A stretch of DNA of 64,000 nt. Source: Blastococcus sp. TBT05-19 (GTDB lineage: Bacteria; Actinomycetota; Actinomycetes; Mycobacteriales; Geodermatophilaceae). The position numbers and the translations under genes are program-made. Each line of letters starts with the position of its first letter. Positions within the stretch are counted from its first letter, which is position 1. Shown here piece after piece: positions 11,301 through 19,069 of this stretch. The stretch is taken from NCBI RefSeq assembly GCF_003319095.1, contig NZ_QOHI01000004.1, forward strand, positions 405,444 to 469,443, read 5' to 3'. The notes below the pieces were generated by a model, which saw only the letters and a program-made list of their open reading frames with translations, made no database searches and was not told the DNA's origin.

Positions 11301-12549
11301 CGGGCCGGGTCGCTGCCCGGAGCAGCACGGCCAGCAGGTGCACGGCTCCCAGCGCCAGCGGGAGCCGCAGCACCGGATCGAACTTGTGCACGTTCCGCAA
11401 GGGCGCGAGCGCGCCGTCGAGGAGCTCGTTGATCGCTCCGGCGCCCGCGCCGGCGACGGTGCCCACGTGCCCGGCCGACACCAGGGCGACGCCGGTCAGC
11501 AGGCCGAGCACCAGCCACCGCCGGTGCGGGAGGTCCCGCCGCAGCAGCGCCGCCACGCCGGCGGTGGCCACCACGAGGCTGGCGGCGACCGGCAGGGCCG
11601 CGTGCAGCAGGTCGAATCCGGCCGGCCAGGACGGTCCGCGCAGGCCGCCCAGGCCAGCGAGCCACTGCGTGGTCCCGCGGAGCACCTGCACCAGCTCGGT
11701 GCCGGCCGTCGTGATCGCCGCCGTCTCGATGTAGTCGAGGAACGGCGGGCTGTACCGGCCCAGCAGGAGCAGGGGGACGAGCCACCAGGCGGTCGCCAGT
11801 GCGACCGACAGCACCCACCAGCCGATCAGGCGCCGCTTCCGCGGACCGGACGGCAGCATCAGCAGCCACAGCGCCGCGAGCGGCAGGACGGCTGACGTCG
11901 CGACCGCGTTCACCCCACCGACGCAGAAGACGGCGAGCCCGGAGAGGGCTGCGGCACGACGCGGCGACCCTTCCCGGGCCGCGGTCACGAGCGGGATCAG
12001 CACCCATGGGGCCAGGGCCATGGGCAGGACCTCGATCGAGGTCAGGCCGATGCCGCTGATCATGCGGGGGGCGAGCGCGTACGCGAGACCACCCACCAGG
12101 CGGGTCCCCGGGGTACCCAGCCCCAGCCGGTCCGCGAGCCGGACCACGCCGTAGAAGGCGACGCTCAGCAGCACCGCCCACCACAGCCGCTGCACCACCC
12201 AGGTGGGGATGCCCAGGAGGTTGCCCGCCGCGAAGAACGGGCCCATCGGGAAGAGGTATCCGTAGGCCTGGTTCTGCACCTGGCCGGCGTAGCCCTCCGG
12301 CTCCCACAGCTGCAGGGCCCGGCCGAGGAACGCCAGCGGGTCGACGGCGAGGTCGAGCTTCGTGTCGGCGACCACCCGGCCCGGCTGCTGGGTGAGGACC
12401 AGACCCAGGAAGCCCAGGTACACCGCCACCAGGCGCGCCCGCTCGAGCAGGCGCGAGCCGGACCGTGCGGGCGGGCCGGTCGGTCCGGGGAACGGGACGG
12501 AGCCCGCCGGACGGTGTCCGGCGGGCTCCGTGGTGACGATGCTTGCCAT
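8221..12549 (-). CDS. aftD: AftD-like alpha-(1->3)-arabinofuranosyltransferase (DUF3367)
   Basis: Very large membrane glycosyltransferase, 1442 residues. The N-terminal GT-C part (about 35-480) contains 'VVADTKLDLAVDPLAFLGRA', 'AYGYLFPMGPFFAAGNLLGI' and 'YALAPRMISGIGLTSIEVLP', the pattern of actinobacterial AftD proteins. A long extracytoplasmic region (about 480-1350) carries discoidin/NPCBM-like carbohydrate-binding modules ('AAVDGDPSTAWRPAP', 'AAVDGDPRTTWLSEPGT'). Several helices close the protein (about 1290-1400), ending in an Arg/Pro/Ala-rich tail. In mycobacteria AftD adds arabinose branches to cell-wall arabinan; here the acceptor is inferred only. A strong hairpin lies a few codons after the start, and the 3' end overlaps the acyltransferase gene. 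Confidence 0.9.
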   Translation of the reverse strand: MASIVTTEPAGHRPAGSVPFPGPTGPPARSGSRLLERARLVAVYLGFLGLVLTQQPGRVVADTKLDLAVDPLAFLGRALQLWEPEGYAGQVQNQAYGYLFPMGPFFAAGNLLGIPTWVVQRLWWAVLLSVAFYGVVRLADRLGLGTPGTRLVGGLAYALAPRMISGIGLTSIEVLPMALAPWVLIPLVTAAREGSPRRAAALSGLAVFCVGGVNAVATSAVLPLAALWLLMLPSGPRKRRLIGWWVLSVALATAWWLVPLLLLGRYSPPFLDYIETAAITTAGTELVQVLRGTTQWLAGLGGLRGPSWPAGFDLLHAALPVAASLVVATAGVAALLRRDLPHRRWLVLGLLTGVALVSAGHVGTVAGAGAGAINELLDGALAPLRNVHKFDPVLRLPLALGAVHLLAVLLRAATRPATVTAGPGAGRRWWGSAVRLTGAATVALIVAGVAGTAQPAVAGRLTPPTGFLDIPGYWQETATWLGDQRDSGRALLVPATSFGTYLWGSTSDEPLQPLAESEWDVRNAIPLTPTGHIRAVDVIEDRLGRGEGSEALTRFLARSGYSHVVVRNDLDAPAARSSRLAQVHQALAGSPGIVRVAGFGPELFAGGGLFPTISDGRIDAPVPAVEIYAIGAPPPAAWTVPLEDAVEVVGGPDAVLALEEHGLLQDRPAIVAGDNPEPLGATLVSDALVRRERNPGVITGAASAGMTEDDPQRLDRPARDYLLDDHAANESVVRIFGATVSASSSGADADNPQGVRPGEQPFAAVDGDPSTAWRPAPRYGEPAPDEWRIELDRPLPGGVVTVRFDEQTVAAPPPQLRVVTDAGSVTVDLEEGRRTVRVRLPEGTTRSVRIAAEPEPGPVGEVTFGLAEVTIPGLQVSRSVEVPAPRPGSAGVAGFAFDAANPATYGCVTHADGRARCTPSLVTAAEEPQGLHRSFRVPSSAGYDLSLTVRPRPGAALDALVAAASPGVRAEANGTLVPDPVAGPWAAVDGDPRTTWLSEPGTRERLTVSWPTPRQVSDIRLRYTEGTAAARPAIVAVSGGGIERLVTLDRWGNGSFPALTTDTLTVEFLDRVKLTSIDTYTGEAVELGVGVSELEIAGVPRLDRDAAVELPCGEGPDVVVDGARYETSLRSTVGELLALAPLQPALCGPAELVLGAGRHDLVAESSPEFTVESATLRTSTVSGPPEPRGAVDVVRWEAEYRELGVGARAASTLLVVPENVNDGWRATLNGVPLAAVQVDGWQQGYVLPAGGPGTVELTFGPGGPYSAALLAGAVAVVGLALLARLPARVPAPGSQLPAGRVRRPSAGVLPAVGAVLLLGVIGGYWALLAAAVLAAVAVLVPTRRTAVLTVVTVACLLAGGGLLVLGADLEPVRQVLASTALAAVTVSLVPSALLPGGRADAGRTPAPASAADARAVPAAGRRPSPAGRRPARRGRPRRRTAR
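12497..12531 (-). promoter_or_regulatory. 16-bp perfect hairpin at the 5' end of aftD
   Basis: Inverted repeat ACGGAGCCCGCCGGAC / GTCCGGCGGGCTCCGT with a 3-base loop, beginning 18 bases after the first base of the aftD ATG. A stem this strong in the first codons could reduce translation, act as a terminator or attenuator after the upstream DUF3068 gene, or show that the real aftD start lies further in. Confidence 0.6.
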
Positions 12550-12560
12550 GGGTCCTCACC

Positions 12561-12579
12561 GCGGGGACGACGTCCCCGC
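12561..12579. repeat. Short intergenic inverted repeat
   Basis: GCGGGGAC / GTCCCCGC with a 3-base loop fills much of the 36-base gap between the DUF3068 stop and the aftD start. No T-run follows. It may be a weak terminator or mRNA-stability element. Confidence 0.4.
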
Positions 12580-12585
12580 CGGGGT

Positions 12586-13557
12586 TCAGCGCAGGGCGTC
12601 CTGGAGCTGCAGGTTCTCGGCGGAGTGGGCCGGGCCGGCCCGCCGGGGAGCGCGCAGGGCGAGGAACAGCCCGGCGGCCAGCGCCACGAGCCCGACCAGG
12701 GCCAGGATCAGCGGGAGGACGTTCTTGAGCAGGTTGATCTGCCCCGCGGTGTCCTCCGCCCGCTCCACGCCGGCGGCGATGGTCTCGTCGGTACCGGCGA
12801 ACGAGCCCGCGAGCAGCGTGGGGCCGGCGGTGCCGTCCGCGCCGCGCAGGACCGTGCGCGGCTCCTCCGAGGCGGTCACCTGCACACCGCTGGTCGGCTC
12901 GACGTACATCGTCCGCTCGTTGCTGTAGACGATCTCGACATCGGCCAGGAACTCGTCCGAGCCCACCACGGCGCCCGGAACCTTGGTCTCGCGGATCACG
13001 GTCTCCGGCACGGTCTGCACGAACTTGTAGACCTCGAGGCCCTCGAGCTCCTCGACCGACTCGAACCGGGCCGGGAAGGCCTGTCCGGTCGTGGCGTTGA
13101 AGACGTCGTAGTCCCGCTTCTCGGTGCCGAAGGGGAAGGTCAGGGTCAGGCCCTCGATCGACCGCTCGCGGCTGTAGTCGATGTGGTCGGAGCCGCACTC
13201 CACGGCAACGGCCTCGAGGCGGTCGAGGCAGACGCGGTAGGTGGAGGCGTTCAGCAGCGTGCCGTCGGCGTCGGTCATGGTGGACCCGAAGTTCCAGACG
13301 GCCACGTCGTCGCCGGCGTCCTCGGACCCGGGATCGCCCTGGACGCGCTGCTGGACCTCTGCCTCCAGGCCGCGCAGCTGACGCCCCGCCGTCAGGTCGA
13401 AGTAGTCGACGTCGGTGCCCTTCGCCGTCGGGCTGGCGGTCTGGTCCAACGGGAGTCGGACGAGCGTGTCGACGAGGACGAGGCGGACCAGCAGAGCCGC
13501 GACGAGCGCGAACGCTCCGAGCCCGACCAGGCCCAGTCCGATGGCACGACGGCGCAT
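12586..13557 (-). CDS. DUF3068 (PorA-family) membrane-anchored protein
   Basis: 323-residue actinobacterial envelope protein of unknown function. It has an N-terminal membrane anchor (about residues 7-28, 'AIGLGLVGLGAFALVAALLV'), a long extracytoplasmic domain with 'TDVDYFDLTAGRQL', 'HIDYSRERSIEGLTLTFPFG' and 'YDVFNATTGQAFPARFESV', a C-terminal membrane helix (about 278-302) and a short cytosolic tail. This anchor-domain-anchor layout and these motifs are typical of DUF3068. The ATG at 13557 is chosen because GGAGG lies 9 bases upstream and the start sits just before the anchor. It lies directly upstream of aftD, so both probably serve the outer cell wall. Confidence 0.88.
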   Translation of the reverse strand: MRRRAIGLGLVGLGAFALVAALLVRLVLVDTLVRLPLDQTASPTAKGTDVDYFDLTAGRQLRGLEAEVQQRVQGDPGSEDAGDDVAVWNFGSTMTDADGTLLNASTYRVCLDRLEAVAVECGSDHIDYSRERSIEGLTLTFPFGTEKRDYDVFNATTGQAFPARFESVEELEGLEVYKFVQTVPETVIRETKVPGAVVGSDEFLADVEIVYSNERTMYVEPTSGVQVTASEEPRTVLRGADGTAGPTLLAGSFAGTDETIAAGVERAEDTAGQINLLKNVLPLILALVGLVALAAGLFLALRAPRRAGPAHSAENLQLQDALR

Positions 13558-13791
13558 GGCGAAGGTCCTCCAAGTTCGGCGCGACGGCTCCTGCGGCGTC
13601 GCGGCGCGCGTCACACTACTGGCCAGTAGCCCCGAATTGACAAGGTGGTACGCCCGGTTACCGCCCCTCGGAGGAGAATTCGGCCCATTCCGCGGCGGGA
13701 GCCGGTGCGGAATCACCCGAATGGCGGAAGCGAGCCCGGTACGTGCAGGTATCGAGCCGGTCCCGCGATTTTCTGCGTCAGCTCGACACAC
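13558..13791. other. 234-base gap upstream of the DUF3068 gene
   Basis: Lies between the methyltransferase stop and the DUF3068 start, both genes on the minus strand. It is less GC-biased than its surroundings in places (around 13630-13690) and must hold the promoter of the DUF3068-aftD unit. I see no convincing -35/-10 pair and no good terminator. Confidence 0.5.
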
Positions 13792-14517
13792 CTATCTCTT
13801 GCGCATCACCAGCACCAGGTTCCACGCGACGACCTCCCGCAGCCCGGGCACCGCGACGACCCAGCGCGCCCACCAGGGGTGGTACCGGGGATACGCGGCG
13901 ACGACCTCGACGTCGGGGCACCCGCGCGCCCAGCGCAGGGCCGAGCCCACCGAGACGGCGAAGAGGCTCTCCCCGAACCGGTTCTTGGGCTCCTGGCCCG
14001 TGCGGCGCTGATAGCGCCGGCGCGCGTACCGGCCGCCCAGGTAGTGCCACGGCCCGGTCTCGTGCCCGCCGTGCGGTGACCACCACGGGGTGAAGGACAG
14101 GTAGACGGTGCCCCCGGGACGCGTCACGCGCACCATCTCCGCGGCCATCACCCACGGGTGCGCCACGTGCTCCAGGACGTTGGACGAGTAGCAGACGTCG
14201 ACGGCGCCGGTCCGGACCGGGAGCGCCTCCCCGCTGCCCCGCAGCGTGCCCGGCTCGGGCGCGCCGCGGGCGACCATCTCCCCCGCGTCCGGCTCCAGCC
14301 CGACGTACACCGCTCCTGCGCGGCGGAACTCCTGGGCGAAGTACCCCGGCCCGCCGCCGACGTCGAGCACCGTCGCCCCGTCGAGCGCGACGTGCCCGGA
14401 CAGCTGCGCCACGGAGTCCTCCGCCAGGGTCTCGTAGAACAGATCGGGGTCGGACTGCTCCCGCAGGAATACGCGGAACAGCGCAATGGATCGCGCCAAC
14501 GTGGCGGTGCGTGCCAT
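13792..14517 (-). CDS. Class I SAM-dependent methyltransferase
   Basis: 241-residue cytosolic methyltransferase. Motif I is 'ATVLDVGGGPGYFAQEFRRA' (glycine-rich SAM loop, about residues 55-75), followed by 'VYVGLEPD' (acidic end of strand 2), 'SSNVLEHVAHPWVMAAEMVR' and 'TRPGGTVYLSFTPWWSPHGG'. This is a Methyltransf_11-type fold resembling methyltransferases in glycan clusters. The ATG at 14517 begins a compact N-terminus (MARTATLARS); upstream codons overlap the divergent promoter region of the glycosyltransferase gene 70 bases away. The substrate is not identifiable. Confidence 0.88.
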   Translation of the reverse strand: MARTATLARSIALFRVFLREQSDPDLFYETLAEDSVAQLSGHVALDGATVLDVGGGPGYFAQEFRRAGAVYVGLEPDAGEMVARGAPEPGTLRGSGEALPVRTGAVDVCYSSNVLEHVAHPWVMAAEMVRVTRPGGTVYLSFTPWWSPHGGHETGPWHYLGGRYARRRYQRRTGQEPKNRFGESLFAVSVGSALRWARGCPDVEVVAAYPRYHPWWARWVVAVPGLREVVAWNLVLVMRKR

Positions 14518-14587
14518 TTCCGGCCGACCCCTTCCTAGTGGTGAATGGGCTTGGGAAAACCCTGGTACCGGTGGGTACTCTCCCGCG

Positions 14588-15958
14588 GTGCCCAAGCGAT
14601 CGACGGCGATCGACGTCCTGTTCGTCAACTGGCGGGACGCCAGCCACCCCGAAGGCGGGGGTTCCGAACGCTACGTGCACCACATGGCCGAGGGACTCGC
14701 GGCCGCGGGGCTGCGCGTCACCCTGCTGTGCGCTGCGCACGACCGGGCGCCGGCCGACGAGGTGGTCAACGGGGTCTCCGTGGTGCGCCGCGGCGGCCGG
14801 CTGAGCGTCTACCCGCGCGCCCTGGCGTTCGTCCGGGAGCACCGGCCGCGCCTGGTCGTCGACGTCCAGAACGGCCTGCCCTTCCTCAGCCCGCTGGTGA
14901 GCACCGCACCGGTGCTGAACCTGGTGCACCACGTGCACCGGGAGCAGTGGCCGATCGTGTTCGGCCGGCTCGGTGGAGCCGTCGGCTGGTGGCTGGAGTC
15001 CCGGCTGGCGCCGCGGCTCTACCGCCGGTCGCCTTACGTCACGGTGTCCGGGGCCACGGCCGACGAGCTGGCCGGTCTCGGGGTCGACCCCGGGCGCATC
15101 ACCATCGTGCCGAACGGCATCGAGCCCGCGCCGGCGGTCACGGCCACCCGGTCGTCGAGCCCGCGGCTGGTGGTGCTCGGCCGGCTCGTGCCGCACAAGC
15201 GGGTCGAGCACGCCCTCGAGGTGGTCGCGCGCCTGCGGCACCGGTGGCCGGACATCCGGCTGTCCGTCGTCGGCGAGGGCTGGTGGGCCGACGACCTCCG
15301 GGCGACCGTGGAGCGGCTCGGCGTCGAGGACCTGGTGGAGTTCCACGGCTTCCTCGACGAGCAGGCCAAGCACGAGGAGCTGGCCCGGGCGTGGGTGCAC
15401 CTGTGCCCCTCGGTCAAGGAGGGCTGGGGCCTGGTGGTCAGCGAGGCCGGGCACCACGAGGTGCCGACGGTGGGCTACCGGGCGGCCGGAGGCCTCAAGG
15501 AGTCGGTCCTCGACGGCAGGACGGGGCTGCTGGTCGAGGACCTGGACGAGTTCACGGCCGCGGTGGAGCGGCTGCTGGCCGACGAGGCGACGCGTCGCGA
15601 GATGGGACGCGCCGCCGCCCGGCACGCGGCGTCGTTCAGCTGGCCGGCGAGCGTCTCCGCCTTCGCCACCGTGCTGCGCGCCGCGGCCGAGGGGTCAGTC
15701 GCGGGAGCCGTAGTCCAGGACGTCGGCCTGCATGTTGCTGGACTCCTGGACCGAGTTGTCCGGGTTCACGGCGGACGAGACACCCAGGACGGCGGCCGCG
15801 GCGAGCCCGCTGCCACCACCGACGGTCAGCAGGAGGGCGATCAGGGTCTTCATCGAGGAACTCGTTTCCATGAGGGAAGGCGACGGCCCGTCACGGTAGA
15901 GGTCGCCGCGATGATCCACAACAGCGCCACCCCGCAAACGCCCAGCCCCAGGGCGTGA
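14588..15958 (+). CDS. GT4-family glycosyltransferase with an unusual 3' extension
   Basis: Retaining GT-B glycosyltransferase. The N-domain opens 'IDVLFVNWRDASHPEGGGSE' (nucleotide-sugar loop). The C-domain has 'LVVLGRLVPHKRVEHALEVV', 'PSVKEGWGLVVSEAGHHEVP' (the E-x7-E region) and 'TVGYRAAGGLKESV'. Typical family length is reached near base 15690 (about 368 residues, ending 'FATVLRAAAEG'), but no stop follows. The frame runs 88 codons further, antisense to the DUF2613 gene and the end of the next membrane protein gene. The extension is Gly/Arg/Gln-rich and does not look like a domain. Start GTG at 14588, divergent from the methyltransferase. Confidence 0.88.
   Translation: MPKRSTAIDVLFVNWRDASHPEGGGSERYVHHMAEGLAAAGLRVTLLCAAHDRAPADEVVNGVSVVRRGGRLSVYPRALAFVREHRPRLVVDVQNGLPFLSPLVSTAPVLNLVHHVHREQWPIVFGRLGGAVGWWLESRLAPRLYRRSPYVTVSGATADELAGLGVDPGRITIVPNGIEPAPAVTATRSSSPRLVVLGRLVPHKRVEHALEVVARLRHRWPDIRLSVVGEGWWADDLRATVERLGVEDLVEFHGFLDEQAKHEELARAWVHLCPSVKEGWGLVVSEAGHHEVPTVGYRAAGGLKESVLDGRTGLLVEDLDEFTAAVERLLADEATRREMGRAAARHAASFSWPASVSAFATVLRAAAEGSVAGAVVQDVGLHVAGLLDRVVRVHGGRDTQDGGRGEPAATTDGQQEGDQGLHRGTRFHEGRRRPVTVEVAAMIHNSATPQTPSPRA
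15695..15853 (-). CDS. DUF2613 small membrane/secreted protein
   Basis: 52-residue protein: one hydrophobic segment 'LIALLLTVGGGSGLAAAAVL', then 'GVSSAVNPDNSVQ', ending 'VLDYGSRD', which resembles the 'YGNR' ending of mycobacterial DUF2613 proteins. The mycobacterial member sits beside aftD (Rv0236A next to Rv0236c); here it follows an AftD-like membrane protein. The ATG at 15853 overlaps the upstream stop as ATGA, strong support for translational coupling and for this being a real gene although it is antisense to the glycosyltransferase frame. Function unknown. Confidence 0.82.
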   Translation of the reverse strand: MKTLIALLLTVGGGSGLAAAAVLGVSSAVNPDNSVQESSNMQADVLDYGSRD

Positions 15959-17583
15959 GTTCCTCCTACAGCGGTAACCCGGACGAGCGAGGCGGACGGC
16001 GAGGGCGCCGCCCCCGGCACCCGGTGGAGGCGCAGGTCCGGACCGTCCACCACGACCGGGAGCGCGTCCACCTCGGCCGGGACGGGGCGCCCCGGGGTGC
16101 CTCGCTCCACCAGCACCCAGCCGACGCCGAGTCGCGCCAGCTCGGCCGGATCGCCGGCCGCCGCCGCGACGGTGCGGGCACGCACGTCCTCCCCCGCGAC
16201 CGGTCGTCCGCCCACCACCAGCTCGTCGTCGGTCACGGTCGGACGCGGCAGCCAGCGCGACGCCGGGTCCAGCTGCGGCCGCCCCTCGTTCCAGTCGAAC
16301 GACCGGTAGGCGCCGAAGGGCAGGACGAGGACGTCGCCCTCCTGCCCGTGCAGCGCGTCGCGCACCCGCTGCCAGTCGGCCGGGTACTCCACGGCCTGGA
16401 GACGTCCTCCGACTCCCCAGGCCAGGTCGGGCAGGGTGATCACCGGCAGGAGGGCCAGCACGGTCGCCAGGGCGCCGGTGGCGATCCGGCCACCGCCGTG
16501 CGCCCGGACCAGCTCGAGCAGCCGGGCCGTCCCCAGTCCGGCGCCGATCGCCAGCGGCAGGGCCCACCACGCCACCCACTTCTGCCCGTCGCGCAGCAGG
16601 CCCGCCCCGGGCACGGCGCGGACCGCCCCCTCCAGCACGTCCGAGAGGCCGGGCAGCGTGCCGGCGCAGGCCAGCAGCACCCCGGCGCCCCCGAGGATCA
16701 GCAGCCCACCGGCCGGCCGGGAGCGCGCGCCGCGCGCCGTCCACCCCAGCACCGCGAGGCCGACGACGAGCAGGGTGAGCAGCGGGACCAGCACCGACTC
16801 CCGGCTGCCGGGCACCGCGCCGGCGTTCCAGACGCCGCCGGTGCCGAGCACCGAGACCAGCGTCCCGCCCCACCCCTCGGCCCGGCTGGCGAAGGCCTCG
16901 ACGCCCGCGGGGTCGGAGAGGCCGGCGGCCGGGTGCAGGGCTCCGGCGACGATCCAGGGCGACGCCAGCAGCAGCACGGCGCCGAGCGCGACCGGCGCCC
17001 GTGCCCGGCCCACCGTGACGAGCACGAGCCCGGCCGCGAGCACCGAACCGGTCGGGGTGAGCGCCGCCGGGGCGACGGCGAGCACCAGCCGGGGCAGCGC
17101 GCCGGGGACCCCGGCGCGCAGTCGCAGCGACTGGCGGAGGACCCACGGCAGGGCGGCCCACGCGACCAGCAGCGCCCAGTGCCCGAGGAGCAGCCGCTCG
17201 GCCAGGTAGGGGCTCCAGCCGTACACCAGCCCGGCCACCAGGGCGGCCGGCCCGCGCCGGCCGTCGTCGTCCGGCGGCACCAGCCGGGCCGCGCCGAGGA
17301 CGGCGCCGGAGACGACGGCGAGCAGCACGAGCTTCTGCACGAGCTCGCCCGGGACCACGCTCGTGACCAGGCCCATGGCGGCGTCGACCGGGACGGCGCG
17401 GGGCAGCGACCCACCCAGTCCCAGCGCGTCGGCATCCAGATCCTGGCGCGGGACGAAGACCATGTCACGGAGGAGTACGAAGCCGGGGGCCAGCGCGGGC
17501 CCGGTGACCAGGAGCGCGACGACCACCGCCAGCACGCGGGCCGGCCACGGCCTCGCGTCTGCGCGGGTCCATCGCTCGTCCAC
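15850..17583 (-). CDS. AftD-like/GT-C polytopic membrane protein
   Basis: 577 residues with about 11-12 membrane helices and a C-terminal soluble stretch (about 410-540), closing with one more helix. 'VAGLVYGWSPYLAERLLLGH' then 'WALLVAWAALPWVLRQSL' resembles the corresponding part of AftD-type proteins ('YALAPRM...MALAPWVLIPL'), so a GT-C glycosyltransferase related to arabinosyltransferases is likely; catalytic residues are not certain. The GTG at 17583 has GAGGAGA about 10 bases upstream. The stop overlaps the DUF2613 start (ATGA). It is divergent from a flippase gene. Role in envelope polysaccharide assembly is inferred from family resemblance and neighbours. Confidence 0.78.
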   Translation of the reverse strand: MDERWTRADARPWPARVLAVVVALLVTGPALAPGFVLLRDMVFVPRQDLDADALGLGGSLPRAVPVDAAMGLVTSVVPGELVQKLVLLAVVSGAVLGAARLVPPDDDGRRGPAALVAGLVYGWSPYLAERLLLGHWALLVAWAALPWVLRQSLRLRAGVPGALPRLVLAVAPAALTPTGSVLAAGLVLVTVGRARAPVALGAVLLLASPWIVAGALHPAAGLSDPAGVEAFASRAEGWGGTLVSVLGTGGVWNAGAVPGSRESVLVPLLTLLVVGLAVLGWTARGARSRPAGGLLILGGAGVLLACAGTLPGLSDVLEGAVRAVPGAGLLRDGQKWVAWWALPLAIGAGLGTARLLELVRAHGGGRIATGALATVLALLPVITLPDLAWGVGGRLQAVEYPADWQRVRDALHGQEGDVLVLPFGAYRSFDWNEGRPQLDPASRWLPRPTVTDDELVVGGRPVAGEDVRARTVAAAAGDPAELARLGVGWVLVERGTPGRPVPAEVDALPVVVDGPDLRLHRVPGAAPSPSASLVRVTAVGGTHALGLGVCGVALLWIIAATSTVTGRRLPSWKRVPR

Positions 17584-17650
17584 CTGCTGGGGATCTCCTC
17601 TTCCGACACCCGCGCGCCGGGTTCCCGGTCGACGTGCGCAGAGTAAGGGG

Positions 17651-18943
17651 GTGAGCGCGCTGCAACCGAACACCAGCCGGGGACGGCGCTTCGCCGGCAC
17701 CGCCCCGTCGTCGAAGCTGCTCGGTGCGACCGCCGTCGTCTCGGTGGCCTTCCTCGGCGCGAACGCGCTCGCCTACGTCTTCACCGTCGTCGCCGCGCGG
17801 CAGCTCGCGCCGTCGTCCTACGGCGAGCTGGCCGCGCTGCTCAGCGTGCTGCTCGTCGGCTCGGTGCCCGCCTCGGGCCTGCAGACCGCGACCGCGCTGC
17901 GCCTCGGTGGCCGCCGCGGTGATCCCGGCACGCTCGCCCGGCTGCACGCGACGAGCCTCCAGCTCGGCGTCGCCGTCTGCGTGCTGGGCTTCCTGCTGGT
18001 GCCGGTCCTCGTGCAGTTGCTGCACCTGCCGGCCGCGACCGCCGCGCTGTGGCTCGCCGCGCTCCTGCTGCCGCAGACGATGGTGCAGGGGTACCAGGGG
18101 CTGCTGCAGGGCGCCGGGCAGTACCGGCGGCTGGGCGTCCTCACGCTCGTCTTCGGGACGGGCAAGCTCGTCGGCGGCGTCGCCGGGCTGGTGGTCGGGG
18201 GCAGCCCCGCGGCGGCCCTGGCCGGGATGTGCGCGGCCGCCGTCCTGGCCTCGGTGTGCGGCTGGCTGGCCACCGGCCGGCCCGGTCTGGCCGGGGGCAC
18301 GCGGGCGCCGGTGCTGGCGGCCCTGCGCGCGGCCGGCGCCCTGCTGGGGTTCGCCGTCCTGCTGAACCTCGACCTGATCCTCGCGCGGCACCACCTGCCG
18401 GCCGACGTCACCGGTGAGTACGCGGTCGCGGCGATCATCACCAAGATCGCCTTCTGGCTGCCGCAGGGCGTCGGGGTCGTCCTGCTGCCCAAGCTGGCCG
18501 ACGCCGGTGGCAGGTCGCGGGCGCTCCCCGCGGCCCTGGCCGCCGTGGGCGGGCTCGGCGCGGTCCTCACCCTCGGCACGGCACTGGTCGGCGAGGCCGC
18601 GCTCCCGCTGATCGGCGGTGCGGCCTACGGCGGCGCGCTGGGCTCGGCCACCTGGGTCTTCGCCGCACTGGGAACCCTGCTCGCCCTCGCGCAGCTGATG
18701 CTGTTCTCCGGTATCGCGGCCGCCGACCGGCTGGCCACGGTCGCCGTCTGGAGCGCCGCCGCCGTCGAGGCCCTGGTCGTCCAGTTCCTGTCGGTCACGG
18801 GCCGGCTGACCCTGGTCTCCCTGGCCGGCACCGCGCTGCTCACCGCGGTCGCCCTCGTCGCGACCGGGCTGGTGCGGTCCCGGCGCGCCCGCGGCGCGAC
18901 CCCGGTCCCCCTCGACGAGATGGTCCCCGCCGTCGGCCAGTGA
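17651..18943 (+). CDS. MOP-superfamily polysaccharide flippase (Wzx/MurJ-like)
   Basis: 430 residues with 12 or so membrane helices and almost no soluble domain. 'TVVAARQLAPSSYGELAALL' matches the first helix pair of polysaccharide_synt/Wzx exporters. Other hallmarks are 'YQGLLQGAGQYRRLGVLTLV' and 'TGEYAVAAIITKIAFWLP'. It would flip a lipid-linked glycan across the membrane. Start GTG at 17651; an AAGGGG tract directly abuts it, so the ribosome site is poorly spaced. Neighbouring glycosyltransferase genes on both strands suggest it exports their product. Confidence 0.87.
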   Translation: MSALQPNTSRGRRFAGTAPSSKLLGATAVVSVAFLGANALAYVFTVVAARQLAPSSYGELAALLSVLLVGSVPASGLQTATALRLGGRRGDPGTLARLHATSLQLGVAVCVLGFLLVPVLVQLLHLPAATAALWLAALLLPQTMVQGYQGLLQGAGQYRRLGVLTLVFGTGKLVGGVAGLVVGGSPAAALAGMCAAAVLASVCGWLATGRPGLAGGTRAPVLAALRAAGALLGFAVLLNLDLILARHHLPADVTGEYAVAAIITKIAFWLPQGVGVVLLPKLADAGGRSRALPAALAAVGGLGAVLTLGTALVGEAALPLIGGAAYGGALGSATWVFAALGTLLALAQLMLFSGIAAADRLATVAVWSAAAVEALVVQFLSVTGRLTLVSLAGTALLTAVALVATGLVRSRRARGATPVPLDEMVPAVGQ

Positions 18944-19069
18944 TCAACACCTCGGGTCCGGGAGGACTACTCGGCTCCCGAACAGGGCAGGAGCACCGCC
19001 GTCGTCCGCCCGGCGCGCTCCGGCGACCGGGCGGCACCCTCGGCCCCGAGACGAGAGGAGCGCCAGCCC

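Noticed and set aside
9073..11895. A 940-codon plus-strand open frame opposite aftD
   Set aside because: Arg/Gly/His-rich composition without domains; it mirrors the aftD codon bias.
9146..13573. A 1475-codon minus-strand frame overlapping aftD and DUF3068 in another frame
   Set aside because: Arginine/alanine-only translation; both overlapped genes have clear family motifs in the correct frame.
13558..13791. Possible small RNA or gene in the somewhat less GC-rich gap
   Set aside because: No open frame with coding bias, no strong hairpin and no recognisable promoter could be supported.
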